64,000 nucleotides of DNA from Paenibacillus sp. JJ-223 (GTDB taxonomy: Bacteria > Bacillota > Bacilli > Paenibacillales > Paenibacillaceae). Every line of letters starts with the position of its first letter. The first letter of the stretch is position 1. Under the pieces are notes generated by a model that was not told the origin of the DNA, did no database searches, and saw only the letters and a list, made by a program, of their open reading frames with translations. Positions 28,045 through 37,546 of the stretch are shown one piece after another. The stretch is from NCBI RefSeq assembly GCF_927798175.1, contig NZ_CAKMMP010000006.1:1-64000 (forward strand). Reading direction: 5' to 3'. The translations under genes were made by a program, and so were the position numbers.

Positions 28045-28806
28045 ATGCTCCATCAATTTTCAAGAACAGAGCTCGCAATCGGACCTGAAGGTCTTGAAAC
28101 GATGAAAAACAGCACCGTTGCAGTGCTCGGCATTGGCGGCGTCGGCTCCATCGCGGTGGAGGCCCTCGCCCGTACCGGCGTTGGACGCATCATCCTGATC
28201 GACAAGGATGTCGTGGACATCACCAACATCAACCGTCAGATCCATGCCTTGACCACGACCGTGGGCCAAAAAAAGGCAGACCTGATGGTGGAACGGGTCA
28301 AGCTGATCAATCCCGAGTGCGAAGCGATCGCGCTGAACATGTTCTATACCGAAGAGACGTATGAAGAATTGTTCAAATACGAGCTGGATTACGTGGTGGA
28401 TGCTTCGGATACGATCATTTACAAAATCCATCTCATCAAGGAGTGCCTGAAGCGCGGCATTCCGATCATTTCCAGCATGGGTGCGGCCAATAAAATGGAC
28501 CCGACGAAATTCCAGGTGGCGGACATTTCCAAAACGTCCATGGACCCGATCGCCCGCGTCGTGCGCACGAAGCTGCGCAAAGACGGCATCAAAAAAGGCG
28601 TGAAGGTGGTATTCTCCACCGAGGAGCCGATGAAACCTCGCGCGGACGTTACGGAGAAGATCGTTCCCGAGAACGCTCCGGAAATCCGCAAAGCCAAGCA
28701 GCCGCCGGCAAGCAACGCCTACGTCCCTCCGGTGGTCGGACTGATCATGGTCAGCGTCGTGGTCAAAGAGCTGCTTGAAATCGCCGAGAAAAAGAAGAAA
28801 AATTAA
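28045..28806 (+). CDS. tcdA: TcdA, tRNA threonylcarbamoyladenosine dehydratase
   Basis: TcdA is an E1/ThiF-like enzyme that uses ATP to cyclise t6A37 to ct6A in ANN-decoding tRNAs. The 253-residue protein has the nucleotide-binding GIGGVGSIAVEALARTG near 30-46, DKDVVDITNINRQ, VVDASDTI, and a C-terminal membrane-associated hydrophobic segment PPVVGLIMVSVVV. AAAGGAGG lies ahead of the start. It ends the hisS-aspS operon at a terminator. Confidence 0.93.
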   Translation: MLHQFSRTELAIGPEGLETMKNSTVAVLGIGGVGSIAVEALARTGVGRIILIDKDVVDITNINRQIHALTTTVGQKKADLMVERVKLINPECEAIALNMFYTEETYEELFKYELDYVVDASDTIIYKIHLIKECLKRGIPIISSMGAANKMDPTKFQVADISKTSMDPIARVVRTKLRKDGIKKGVKVVFSTEEPMKPRADVTEKIVPENAPEIRKAKQPPASNAYVPPVVGLIMVSVVVKELLEIAEKKKKN

Positions 28807-28822
28807 GCTTTTCATAAAAAGC

Positions 28823-28852
28823 GCAGGTGCCGTTACGGTGCCTGCCTTTTTT
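28823..28852 (+). terminator. Terminator after tcdA
   Basis: GCAGGTGCCG and CGGTGCCTGC form a 10-bp stem with two G-U pairs and a TTA loop, then CTTTTTT. Confidence 0.88.
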
Positions 28853-29027
28853 GTGAAATTCGACTGCAATCCGCGATGTATCACCGATGTTCGCAATCCC
28901 GAAAAACCTTCCAAGCGTCAAGCGTACGTCATGTACTTCAACAACAAAAGCGTGTATGATATGGGGTGCTGCGCGTCATGCTGAATACATAGGGAACTGC
29001 AGCGTCAGAGAGGGGAATAGAAATCAG

Positions 29028-30326
29028 ATGAAACAAGGATGGATGACCAGACGCCTCGGATTGGAGCCGGGGAACCAGTGGAAAAAGGAACTGATCGCGG
29101 GAGCGATTTCCTATTTTGCCGTGGTATACATCGTCATGGTCAATGCTACAATTTTGGCGGATGCCGGCATGCCGCTGCAGGCGGCGATGGTTGGCACGCT
29201 GCTGACGTCCATCGCAGGCTGCCTGCTCATGGCGTTCTGGGGCAAATCCCCGATCGTGGTTGTGCCGGGCATGGGGATCAACGCGTTTTTTACATATACC
29301 TTGGTGCATTCCATGAAGCTGAGCTGGCAGGAGGCACTGGCCGTCGTCACCGTTACGGGCATTCTGTTTGCGGTCGTTGCTTTTACATCGTTATATAAAA
29401 TGGTCAGCGAAGCCATACCCAAAAACTTGCAGCATGGCATTACCGTAGGCATCGGGCTGTTTTTGACCTTTATCGGCCTGCAAAAAAGCGGGATCGTGAT
29501 CGCGCACCAGACGACGTTTGTGACGATCGGGCATTTTGGCGAACCGGGGGTCATCACCGCATGCGTCACGCTGGTCATCGCGCTGATATTATTCATTCGC
29601 AACGTGCCGGGCGGCCTGCTGATCAGCATATTGGCGGGAACGGCGTTGGCCTATGTGCTTGGAGCCGTGCAGCCGGGAGAGCCGGTGTCAGCCGGAGCAG
29701 CGATCCGCCAATACGGCGGCCTGTTCGCCCAGCTGTCGTTCGATCATTTGGCGCAGCTCGCCTTTTGGATCGCGGTATTCCTGTTGTTGTTGATCGTTGT
29801 ATTCGAAAATATCGGCCTGATCACTGCGCAGACGCAGTTGATCGGCCGTCCGGAACGGTTCAAAGGCAGTTTGCGTGCCCTGTCCGTAACCAATGTGTTT
29901 GCAGGCATCTTCGGCAGCAGCCCGGCTGTGGCAGCCGCGGAAACGACGGCAGGCATCGCCGCAGGCGGGCGTTCGGGCCTTACGCCGCTCGTGACGGCCG
30001 TGCTGTTCGGCGCGACCTTTTTCTTCATTCCGCTGCTCGGTTATATTCCGGACAGCGCGATTGCGCCTATTTTGATCATCATCGGGGGCTTGATGGTTCA
30101 GGACGTAAGGCAGATGGATTTTCGCGATTTTACCGAAGCTTTCCCGGCATTTCTGATCATGGTCATGATTCCTTTTACGTACAGCATCGTGGACGGCATG
30201 GCGTTTGGATTCATCGCTTATCCGCTCGCAAAGCTGGCTGCAGGACAAGGAAAAAACGTTCCGGGGGTCATGTACGGCATCTCCATTCTGTTCTTGGCCA
30301 ATTTCATTTTGCACGGCATTTTGTAG
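29028..30326 (+). CDS. AzgA-family adenine/guanine/hypoxanthine permease
   Basis: A NCS2-superfamily purine permease of 432 residues with 12-14 membrane helices. Hallmarks are WKKELIAGAISYFAVVYIVMVN, VVVPGMGINAFFTYT (two short parts), and the GSSPAVAAAETTAGIAAGGRSGLT region, which in PbuG/PbuO shapes the substrate site. ATG 29028 is preferred, with GAGGGG 11 bases upstream; the frame before it lacks a site. No purine riboswitch was seen in the 220 bases upstream. Confidence 0.9.
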   Translation: MKQGWMTRRLGLEPGNQWKKELIAGAISYFAVVYIVMVNATILADAGMPLQAAMVGTLLTSIAGCLLMAFWGKSPIVVVPGMGINAFFTYTLVHSMKLSWQEALAVVTVTGILFAVVAFTSLYKMVSEAIPKNLQHGITVGIGLFLTFIGLQKSGIVIAHQTTFVTIGHFGEPGVITACVTLVIALILFIRNVPGGLLISILAGTALAYVLGAVQPGEPVSAGAAIRQYGGLFAQLSFDHLAQLAFWIAVFLLLLIVVFENIGLITAQTQLIGRPERFKGSLRALSVTNVFAGIFGSSPAVAAAETTAGIAAGGRSGLTPLVTAVLFGATFFFIPLLGYIPDSAIAPILIIIGGLMVQDVRQMDFRDFTEAFPAFLIMVMIPFTYSIVDGMAFGFIAYPLAKLAAGQGKNVPGVMYGISILFLANFILHGIL

Positions 30327-30422
30327 CCTAAAAGACATCATCAAGCAAATCCGAATCCGAGAAACGAAATGGGGCGTTCAGTCGTATGATTGAGGTGTGA
30401 ATGAAGGGTAAGGAGGAGGACC

Positions 30423-32216
30423 ATGCAAGATACGGAGCAAAAGAAGCAAACAGAACCTAGATTGGGGAAAAAGGGATTCAAGGATTTCGCAAAACTGATC
30501 GCCTCGACTCAGCCGCCGAAGCTGATTCTCATCGTGGCCCTGATCCTCACGCTGATTCAGACGACGGCCGGATTGATCGTGCCGCTCATGACCAAAGGGC
30601 TGATTGACGGACTGACGATGTCCGCATTGAATAAATCCGTCATCATCATGCTCATTGGCGCTTTTGTCATTCAGGCGATCGCAGCGGGAATCAGCATTTA
30701 TTTGCTGAACTATGCGGGACAACGGGTCGTCGCAACGCTCCGCACCAAGTTGTGGAACAAGGTGTTATCGCTGCCGATGCCGTATTTCGACCGCAACCGC
30801 ACAGGGGATACGATGAGCCGCATTACCAACGATACGAGTCAAATTATGACGCTGATCGCCGATTACCTCGTTTCGTTCATATCAAACATCGTGGCGGTGG
30901 TCGGCGGCGTGGCTCTCCTGTTTTACCTGGATTGGGTCATGTCGTTGATCATTCTGAGCCTCGTTCCGCTAACATTGCTGATCCTGCTGCCCGTTGGCCG
31001 GAAAATGTACCAGATCTCGAAGAAACAGCAGGACGAGATGGCGGGTTTTACGTCGGTGCTGAGTCAGGTCATCGGTGAAATCCGTCTCGTAAAAGCATAC
31101 GGTACCGAAAAGCAAGAAAGCGACGCGGGCAGCTCCCGAATCGGTAAAATGTTTGCTTTTGGTCTGCAGGAGGCGAGGATACTGGCGCTGATCGGACCGC
31201 TGTTCACGTTTGTCATGACCGCGGTGCTGGTCGTCATTCTCGGCGTAGGAGGCATGCGCGTGGCATCGGGCCTGCTGTCGGCCGGGGAGCTGGTTGCATT
31301 CATTCTGCTGTTGTTCCAAGTCATCATGCCGATGGGGCAATTCACGACGCTATATTCTCGTTTGCAAAAAGTGGTAGGAACCACCGAGCGCATCCAGGCC
31401 ATATTGGCCCACGAGGAGGAGCCGCGCGATCAGACCGAAGAGGCTCCCAAAGGCAATGAAAACATTGCGTTCAACAACGTGCGCTTCTCGTACGTGACCG
31501 GAGAAGAAGTGCTGCACGGCATCGATTTGATGCTGCCTGCACGCAAAGTGACCGCGATCGTGGGGCCGAGCGGCAGCGGCAAATCGACCATTTTTTCTTT
31601 GCTGGAACAGTTTTATCGCCCCGAGGCAGGCAGCATCACCTACGGCGGGAAATCAATAACGGCCTATTCGTTATCTTCGTGGCGCAGCAAAATCGGTTAC
31701 GTCTCCCAAGAAAGTCCGCTCATGGCTGGCACGGTGAAGGACAACATCACCTACGGCTTGGGACGTGAAACCAGTGTGGAGGAGATCCGGCGGGCGGCCG
31801 AGATGGCCTATGCCAAGGAGTTTATCGAGAAGCTGCCGCAAGGATACGACACCGAGGTAGGGGAACGCGGCATCAAGCTGTCGGGGGGACAACGCCAGCG
31901 AATCGCTATTGCGCGCGCTTTGCTGCGCAGCCCTGACGTGCTGCTGCTGGACGAAGCAACCTCAAGCCTGGACAGCACATCGGAGCATGAAGTGCAGCAA
32001 GCTTTGTCCAACCTGATGCAGGGGCGCACGACGGTGGTCATCGCGCATCGGTTGTCCACCGTGGTGGACTCGGACCAAATCGTTGTGCTGGAGCACGGCC
32101 ATGTGACCGGAACGGGCACGCATGCGGAGCTGCTTGGCAGTCACGAGGTGTACCGCGAGCTGGCGCAAAAACAGTTCGTGTCGCAAACGGAAGAGGCCGG
32201 CGATGCGACATCGTAA
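30423..32216 (+). CDS. ABC exporter, half-transporter (BmrA/LmrA-like)
   Basis: A single polypeptide with an N-terminal six-helix ABC type-1 membrane domain (about residues 30-320) and a C-terminal ATPase domain. Walker A is GPSGSGKST, the Q-loop is IGYVSQESPLM, the signature is LSGGQRQRIAIARAL, Walker B is VLLLDEATSSLD and the H-loop is VIAHRLST. The protein works as a homodimer, and the closest well-known relatives export drugs or lipids. AAGGAGGAGG precedes the ATG. It lies 97 bases after the purine permease gene, with no terminator seen in between. Confidence 0.93.
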   Translation: MQDTEQKKQTEPRLGKKGFKDFAKLIASTQPPKLILIVALILTLIQTTAGLIVPLMTKGLIDGLTMSALNKSVIIMLIGAFVIQAIAAGISIYLLNYAGQRVVATLRTKLWNKVLSLPMPYFDRNRTGDTMSRITNDTSQIMTLIADYLVSFISNIVAVVGGVALLFYLDWVMSLIILSLVPLTLLILLPVGRKMYQISKKQQDEMAGFTSVLSQVIGEIRLVKAYGTEKQESDAGSSRIGKMFAFGLQEARILALIGPLFTFVMTAVLVVILGVGGMRVASGLLSAGELVAFILLLFQVIMPMGQFTTLYSRLQKVVGTTERIQAILAHEEEPRDQTEEAPKGNENIAFNNVRFSYVTGEEVLHGIDLMLPARKVTAIVGPSGSGKSTIFSLLEQFYRPEAGSITYGGKSITAYSLSSWRSKIGYVSQESPLMAGTVKDNITYGLGRETSVEEIRRAAEMAYAKEFIEKLPQGYDTEVGERGIKLSGGQRQRIAIARALLRSPDVLLLDEATSSLDSTSEHEVQQALSNLMQGRTTVVIAHRLSTVVDSDQIVVLEHGHVTGTGTHAELLGSHEVYRELAQKQFVSQTEEAGDATS

Positions 32217-32458
32217 AGTATATTGGGGATTCATGCGGTGCCCGAATCATGCCTGTCAAGGCTTGAAGAGGGTGTCGTATTTTTTTGCGTCCAATTCCTC
32301 TTATTGACAGAAATTGAGGCTTGCTTTTAGATTGCCGGCTTCCTTTAAATCGCAAGGATATATAGCTTTCGCGCTGTCAATGTGATATAGTAAATATCCT
32401 TTTGTGTCGTCCGTAAACGGCTATGCAAAATAACATATTCTTAGGAGGTAACTGAAAC

Positions 32459-34642
32459 ATGTCAGAAAGCTTTCAAAGTGCCTATCAAGAAGAAGAAAAC
32501 AGGTTGAAGCGAACGATGGAAGAAGTGGACCGCCAGTTGGAACGGTTGAGAAACATTCCGGTCTATACCGGCCACGATTTCACGGAGCAAGTGCTGGAGG
32601 CGGGACGTGAGGAACGCCGCAGCAATCTGGCCAAGAGCGCGCAGCAACCCTATTTCGGGCGTCTTGATTTTGAAGAACAGGGCAGCGATGAACGAAAGCC
32701 GCTGTATATCGGCAAAATCGGGGTGGACCGCGAAGAGGTGGGTGAGCATCCGCTCGTGATCGATTGGCGCGCACCCGTTGCCAGCCTGTTTTACTCGTTT
32801 ACCGGCGGAGAAGCCATGGCGACGTATGAAGCGCCGGAAGGGCTTGTCGAAGGGCTCGTTTACCTGAAACGGAACGTAGTTATTCGCCAGCGCATTTTGG
32901 AACGGGTGGCGGATACATATAACCGCGAAGGCGATCAGCCGGCGGTTTCGGATGAATTTTTGGTATATCGGCTCGGCGAAAACAAGGACAATAAGCTCCG
33001 GGATATCGTATCGACCATCCAGGCGGAGCAGGACCAGATCATTCGCGCCGCCAAAAACACCGCATTGATCATCCAGGGCGTGGCAGGCTCGGGAAAAACG
33101 ACCGTGGCCCTGCATAGGCTGGCCTTTTTGCTGTATCAGTATAAGGAGCAGGTATCGGCAGAAAAAATGGTCATTTTTGCGCCCAACCATATGTTTCTCG
33201 ATTATATCTCGGACGTCCTGCCAGAATTGGGCGTGGGCGATATCCAGCAAAGCACGTTCCCGGATTGGGCGGTGAACCTGCTGGGACTGGAGCTGCCGCT
33301 GGCAGACTCGCAGGAAACCTTGCAGGCGTGGTTCGAAACGCCGGATGCCAAGCCGGAGCTGAACGATGACGTGCCTGGGAGGTACAAGGGTTCGATCCGT
33401 TTCATGGAGCTGCTGCGCGAGTGGTTGACCGGCATGGAGGCCAGTGCGGTACCGGATCTGGATTTCAGTCCGTGGGACGGAGCCGTGCTCGCGAAAAAGG
33501 AAATCGATGGCTGGTTCAGCGACGAATACAAGCATTACCCGCTGGCTAAACGCAAGGAACGGGTGATGGCGCGGATTCATCGCTGGATCGAAATGGAACT
33601 CAAGAAAACCTCCTCCGAATCACTGCGCAAGGAGCGCAAAAAGAAGGCGGCCACCCGCGAGAAGGCATATGCCAAAAAGTGGGCGGAGTATGAACCGCTG
33701 ACGCTGTACAAACAGCTGTTCAAGGCATCCAAAGGAAGAACCGTGCCAGAAGGGATCATGGCGCGCATTCCGAAGAACGTGCTTAAACAGACGGCGGCCG
33801 ACCTGAAACAAAACGTGATTCGCGAAGAGGACCTGCCCGCGCTCGTGTATATCCACACATTAGTTCACGATATTGACGGCGCTGCGCGGTTCGATCATGT
33901 GGTCATCGACGAAGCGCAGGATTTCTCCCCGTTCCATGTGGCCTTGCTGGATTTGTACGTCAAAGGACATTCGTTTACCATTTTGGGTGACCTCTCCCAA
34001 GGGATTCACGAATACCGCGGCGTCCATGCTTGGAATGAGATGAGCTCGCTGTTTGCCGAGGAACATAATGCCTATTTCGCCCTGACTCGAAGTTATCGCT
34101 CGACGATGGAGATCATTGACTATGCAAACACGATTCTCGAGCAGGGGGTTCGAAGTGGTATTACGGCCATCCCGGTCTTCCGGAGCGGTGACCCGGTGCG
34201 TGTGTTACCGTACGAACAGACGGGAAGGACCGCGAGTTTGGAACGTGCATTGAAATGGCTCACAAGCAAAGACTACCGCACGGTTTCGATTCTGACCCGG
34301 ACGCTGCATGAAGCGATTGAACTGCATCGCGAGCTGGAGCAGGCAGGATGGGAGCTTAACCTCATCGACGGGGGCGAAAAGCAGTATGCTGGCGGCCATT
34401 CGGTTCTGCCGGTCTATCTTTCCAAAGGGTTGGAGTTCGATGCGGCCATCGTGGCCGACGTGGACGGAGCGCACTACTTGCCAAATGCGGGTGACGCCAA
34501 GCTGTTATACGTCGGCTGCACGCGGGCGCTGCATGAACTGTGGCTGTTCCATGACGGAGCGCTGCCCGAATATGCTGCGGCAACGCAAAATCCGGAAGGT
34601 GACGTGGTCAGCGTACAAGGGTGGCCTGACGATTCGATATAA
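32459..34642 (+). CDS. helD: HelD, RNA polymerase recycling ATPase
   Basis: HelD is a UvrD/Rep-like motor that enters stalled RNA polymerase and releases nucleic acids; relatives can protect the enzyme from rifampicin. The 727-residue product has the N-terminal coiled coil (EEENRLKRTMEEVDRQLERL), IDWRAPVASLFY, Walker A GVAGSGKTTVALHRL near 205-219, FDHVVIDEAQDFS, GDLSQGIHEYRG, LTRSYRSTMEI and the C-terminal YLSKGLEFDAAIV. It is close to the 774 residues of the B. subtilis protein. AGGAGG precedes the ATG. An extended -10 TGATATAGT (32383-32391) is a candidate promoter. Confidence 0.93.
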   Translation: MSESFQSAYQEEENRLKRTMEEVDRQLERLRNIPVYTGHDFTEQVLEAGREERRSNLAKSAQQPYFGRLDFEEQGSDERKPLYIGKIGVDREEVGEHPLVIDWRAPVASLFYSFTGGEAMATYEAPEGLVEGLVYLKRNVVIRQRILERVADTYNREGDQPAVSDEFLVYRLGENKDNKLRDIVSTIQAEQDQIIRAAKNTALIIQGVAGSGKTTVALHRLAFLLYQYKEQVSAEKMVIFAPNHMFLDYISDVLPELGVGDIQQSTFPDWAVNLLGLELPLADSQETLQAWFETPDAKPELNDDVPGRYKGSIRFMELLREWLTGMEASAVPDLDFSPWDGAVLAKKEIDGWFSDEYKHYPLAKRKERVMARIHRWIEMELKKTSSESLRKERKKKAATREKAYAKKWAEYEPLTLYKQLFKASKGRTVPEGIMARIPKNVLKQTAADLKQNVIREEDLPALVYIHTLVHDIDGAARFDHVVIDEAQDFSPFHVALLDLYVKGHSFTILGDLSQGIHEYRGVHAWNEMSSLFAEEHNAYFALTRSYRSTMEIIDYANTILEQGVRSGITAIPVFRSGDPVRVLPYEQTGRTASLERALKWLTSKDYRTVSILTRTLHEAIELHRELEQAGWELNLIDGGEKQYAGGHSVLPVYLSKGLEFDAAIVADVDGAHYLPNAGDAKLLYVGCTRALHELWLFHDGALPEYAAATQNPEGDVVSVQGWPDDSI

Positions 34643-34659
34643 ACGATAAGATAAATAGT

Positions 34660-34690
34660 AAAGCATGGTGCCGGGGGCGCCATGCTTTTT
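34660..34690 (+). terminator. Terminator after helD
   Basis: AAAGCATGGTGCC pairs with GGCGCCATGCTTT (34660-34688), followed by T residues. Confidence 0.88.
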
Positions 34691-34784
34691 CTGTATGTTT
34701 ATGGCAAGGGTGATGTACTACACGGAACAGGTTGTTTTTGGCTTGCAAATGAATACGAGGTCGACATTCCGTGTTTTCTCTTTT

Positions 34785-35738
34785 CTATCCTTTGGATGGC
34801 CGAGGCGAGATGAATTTCGATGGGATCTTCTTGTCAGAAGCGCTTCCTTTGCGGTTAACCAAATAAATGCCGATGCAGACGCAAGCGGCTCCAACGCCCA
34901 TAACCCATTGCACCCGTTCTCCAAGCAGGACCCAGCTGCAAGCAACACCGAATAACGGCGCGAGGAACAGAAACGAGCTGGTGCGTGCAGGGTCGCTATT
35001 GTGCAGCAAATAGAACCAGAGCGAAAACTGCACCATCGAGCAGGCCAGCACCAGCCATATCAGTACTATAATCGAGGTTGCGTTTAGCGCAAACGCGGGT
35101 TGCTCGGTAAATGCGCTCAGCATCAGTAAGGCGATACCGCCCGCAAGCATTTGATAGGAAGTGAGTACGTAGGTATTTTGTGCGCTTCCCCAACGTTTGA
35201 CCAGTATGGTGGAAATGGCGAAAAAGACGGCGCCCGCCAATCCGATCAGCGTTCCCGGGCTAAAGCTGAGTTGAAAGCCAAAACCGATGGCAACACCCGC
35301 GATGCCAAGGAGTACGCCGCTCCACTGACTGAGCCGGTATGATACGCCATCCAGCAATGTGCTAAACAGAATGAACAGCAGCGGGCTCGTAAACGTGATG
35401 ATCGCGGATTCCCCCGAAGTGAGCCAGTTCATGCTGTAATAGGCACAGCCCATGACCCCTGCGGATTGAAACAAGCCGATAATGGCTGTTTGCATCCACT
35501 GCTTCCAGCCTTTTGGTAATGGTCGCTTTCTGACGATCCACGCCAGCAAAGCGCCTGCCAGCACATAACGAAGTCCCATCAGCAGAAAAGGAGGGGCGTA
35601 CGCCATGCCGATTTTGCCGACGGGGAACGACGTGCCCATAATCAGCGTTGTGAGCAAAATCAAAACAACGTACTTTAATGGTTTTAATCCTTTGGCTCGA
35701 TCGTCAACATTTCCTTTAACTTGTTCACCAACGCTCAT
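34785..35738 (-). CDS. EamA/DMT-family transporter
   Basis: A ten-helix drug/metabolite transporter of 317 residues, made of two EamA repeats (LLTTLIMGTSFPVGKIGMA in the first; GLAGAVFFAISTILVKRWG in the second). Substrate is unknown; relatives export amino acids or metabolites. Its ATG overlaps the stop of the SDR gene in an ATGA junction, so the two are translationally coupled and probably act together. The ribosome site lies inside the end of the SDR gene. Confidence 0.9.
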   Translation of the reverse strand: MSVGEQVKGNVDDRAKGLKPLKYVVLILLTTLIMGTSFPVGKIGMAYAPPFLLMGLRYVLAGALLAWIVRKRPLPKGWKQWMQTAIIGLFQSAGVMGCAYYSMNWLTSGESAIITFTSPLLFILFSTLLDGVSYRLSQWSGVLLGIAGVAIGFGFQLSFSPGTLIGLAGAVFFAISTILVKRWGSAQNTYVLTSYQMLAGGIALLMLSAFTEQPAFALNATSIIVLIWLVLACSMVQFSLWFYLLHNSDPARTSSFLFLAPLFGVACSWVLLGERVQWVMGVGAACVCIGIYLVNRKGSASDKKIPSKFISPRPSKG

Positions 35739-36478
35739 AACGTTTGACCCGCGTCGACCGTGATGAGCTGTCCGGTCATGGACGGCTGCTCCAGCGCGGC
35801 AACGATCATATGGGCAATATCCTCAGGAGAGGATATGCGCTGCAATAACAGTTGTCCGCCCAATTGTTCCATACGTGCCTCGTTGCCTGCCCACCAACGC
35901 GTGGAAACCGCTCCAGGAACGATGGCGTTAACCCGGATGTGGGGAGACAGTGCATGGGCAAGAGAGCGGGTCAACCCATGCACGCCGGCTTTGGATGCCG
36001 CGTAAGGGACGGAGGAGCCTGATCCGGTCATGCCGGCAATGCTGCCAAGGTTGACGATCGCGCCATGTCCGGCCTGCCGCATGCCTTTGGAGACAGCCCT
36101 TGCGCAATAAAACATGCCTTTGACATTGACGTTATAAAGCGTGTCCCATGCGTCATCGTCGACGGCATCCAGATCTTGCAGCGGAATATGTCTCGTGATG
36201 CCCGCATTGTTGACCAGTGCCGTTATGGGGCCATGTTCACGTTCAATGCCGGCAACCATCTGACGTACTGCCTGATCATCGGCGATGTCGGCTTGCACGG
36301 CAAAAGCGCGTCCGCCGGTGTCCCGTATCTGCTGCACGGTCGCCTCGGCTTCCAGCCGGGAACGCGAATAATTGACTGCTACGGTTGCCCCGTGCCGGGA
36401 CAGCAGCACGCTGGCGGCTCTGCCGATTCCTGTGCCGCCGCCAGTTACGATCGCTACGGTTTGTTCGGATATTTTCAT
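35735..36478 (-). CDS. Short-chain dehydrogenase/reductase (FabG-like)
   Basis: A classical SDR of 247 residues that uses NAD(P)H. Motifs are the cofactor loop TGGGTGIGRA, LVNNAGITR, the catalytic Ser in NLGSIAGMTG, and YAASKAGVHGL with Tyr and Lys. The C-terminus ITVDAGQTL resembles FabG-like 3-oxoacyl reductases, but it is not near fatty acid genes. It is the first gene of the pair divergent from the LysR gene. Confidence 0.9.
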   Translation of the reverse strand: MKISEQTVAIVTGGGTGIGRAASVLLSRHGATVAVNYSRSRLEAEATVQQIRDTGGRAFAVQADIADDQAVRQMVAGIEREHGPITALVNNAGITRHIPLQDLDAVDDDAWDTLYNVNVKGMFYCARAVSKGMRQAGHGAIVNLGSIAGMTGSGSSVPYAASKAGVHGLTRSLAHALSPHIRVNAIVPGAVSTRWWAGNEARMEQLGGQLLLQRISSPEDIAHMIVAALEQPSMTGQLITVDAGQTL

Positions 36479-36570
36479 GGTTACACTCCTCTTGATGAAT
36501 TGGATTCAGTGATGTTGGCAAACCGGCTTGCCTGTTACACTGATTGTAGCGCCGAGCGAGCATGCTGTAT

Positions 36571-36607
36571 AATGATTGTTAATGAACCAGAAATCATTTT
36601 GAATGAT
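36571..36607. promoter_or_regulatory. Repeated ATCATT half-sites between SDR and LysR genes
   Basis: AATGATT (36571-36577), AATCATT (36592-36598) and AATGAT (36602-36607) form two overlapping inverted repeats, one with only a TTG spacer. Their position between divergent SDR and LysR genes fits a LysR-type operator. No binding data exist. Confidence 0.4.
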
Positions 36608-36650
36608 ATCAAAAACGGGATCAAGGTAGTATCGGAAGGGGCGGTTGTCC

Positions 36651-37535
36651 ATGGAAAGCGGAGATTTGCGCATATTTCAGTGCGTTGCACAGGAGGGAAA
36701 CGTGACCAGAGCAGCGGCAAGGTTAGGGTATGTTCAGTCCAATGTGACCGCAAGAATCCGGCATTTGGAGAACGAATTGGTAACGGCTCTCTTCATTCGG
36801 CATAACCGGGGCATGACGCTGTCTCCGGCCGGGGAGCTTCTATTGACTTACGCGGACAAAGTCGTAGGGTTGCTTGAAGAAGCAACGAAGGCGCTTCAAG
36901 CCACCGGGACGCCGTCCGGACCGCTGCGCATCGGTTCGACGCAGACTGCGGCTGCGGTGCGTTTACCCGAGCTTTTTTCGCTCTATTACAAGAGCCATCC
37001 GCAAGTATCGTTGTCTTTGACGACCGGCAACTCTCAGGTATTGATCGATCAGGTCGTTGGCTACGAACTGGAGGGGGCGTTCATCGGCTGTGCTTGCGAT
37101 CATCCCGATTTGCGCGCGATTCCGGTATTTAACGAGCGAGTGTTTATCGTATCGTCCGGCATGAATGCCGATCAGGAAGAGTTGTACGCCAAGCCGATTC
37201 TGGTCTATAGCCGCGGGTGCTCCTATCGCGAAATATTGGAAAACTGGCTGAGGGAAAGCGGTGTTCACCGCCCAGCGATCATGGAGTTCGGCACGTTGGA
37301 GGCCATTATTAGCGGAGTGGCTTCAGGTATGGGGATTTCCCTCCTGCCCGAGATTGTCGTGCGGCAGCAGATTGCCGGCGGCATGCTTCGCAAGCATTCG
37401 CTCCCTGCAGGAAAGGATCATATGACGACGTATTTCATTACGCGCAAGGATGCGTTCATCAGCAGCGCCATGCGGGCGTTTATCGATTTGATCGCGCAGG
37501 AATATGGTATGATAGAGAGCAGGCCAATCAGTTAA
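36651..37535 (+). CDS. LysR-family transcriptional regulator
   Basis: A 294-residue regulator. ATG 36651 is preferred to TTG 36645 because GGAAGGGG then has normal spacing. The N-terminal winged helix-turn-helix reads LRIFQCVAQEGNVTRAAARL (residues 6-25) then QSNVTARIRHLENEL. The C-terminal effector domain has two Rossmann-like halves joined around residues 165-170 and resembles the CzcR/YtlI-type group. Divergence from the SDR-EamA pair suggests it regulates them. Confidence 0.92.
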   Translation: MESGDLRIFQCVAQEGNVTRAAARLGYVQSNVTARIRHLENELVTALFIRHNRGMTLSPAGELLLTYADKVVGLLEEATKALQATGTPSGPLRIGSTQTAAAVRLPELFSLYYKSHPQVSLSLTTGNSQVLIDQVVGYELEGAFIGCACDHPDLRAIPVFNERVFIVSSGMNADQEELYAKPILVYSRGCSYREILENWLRESGVHRPAIMEFGTLEAIISGVASGMGISLLPEIVVRQQIAGGMLRKHSLPAGKDHMTTYFITRKDAFISSAMRAFIDLIAQEYGMIESRPIS

Positions 37536-37546
37536 GGAAGTGAATA

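Noticed and set aside
28853-29027. Purine riboswitch before the AzgA permease gene
   Set aside because: The conserved three-way junction bases and loop-loop motifs were not seen.
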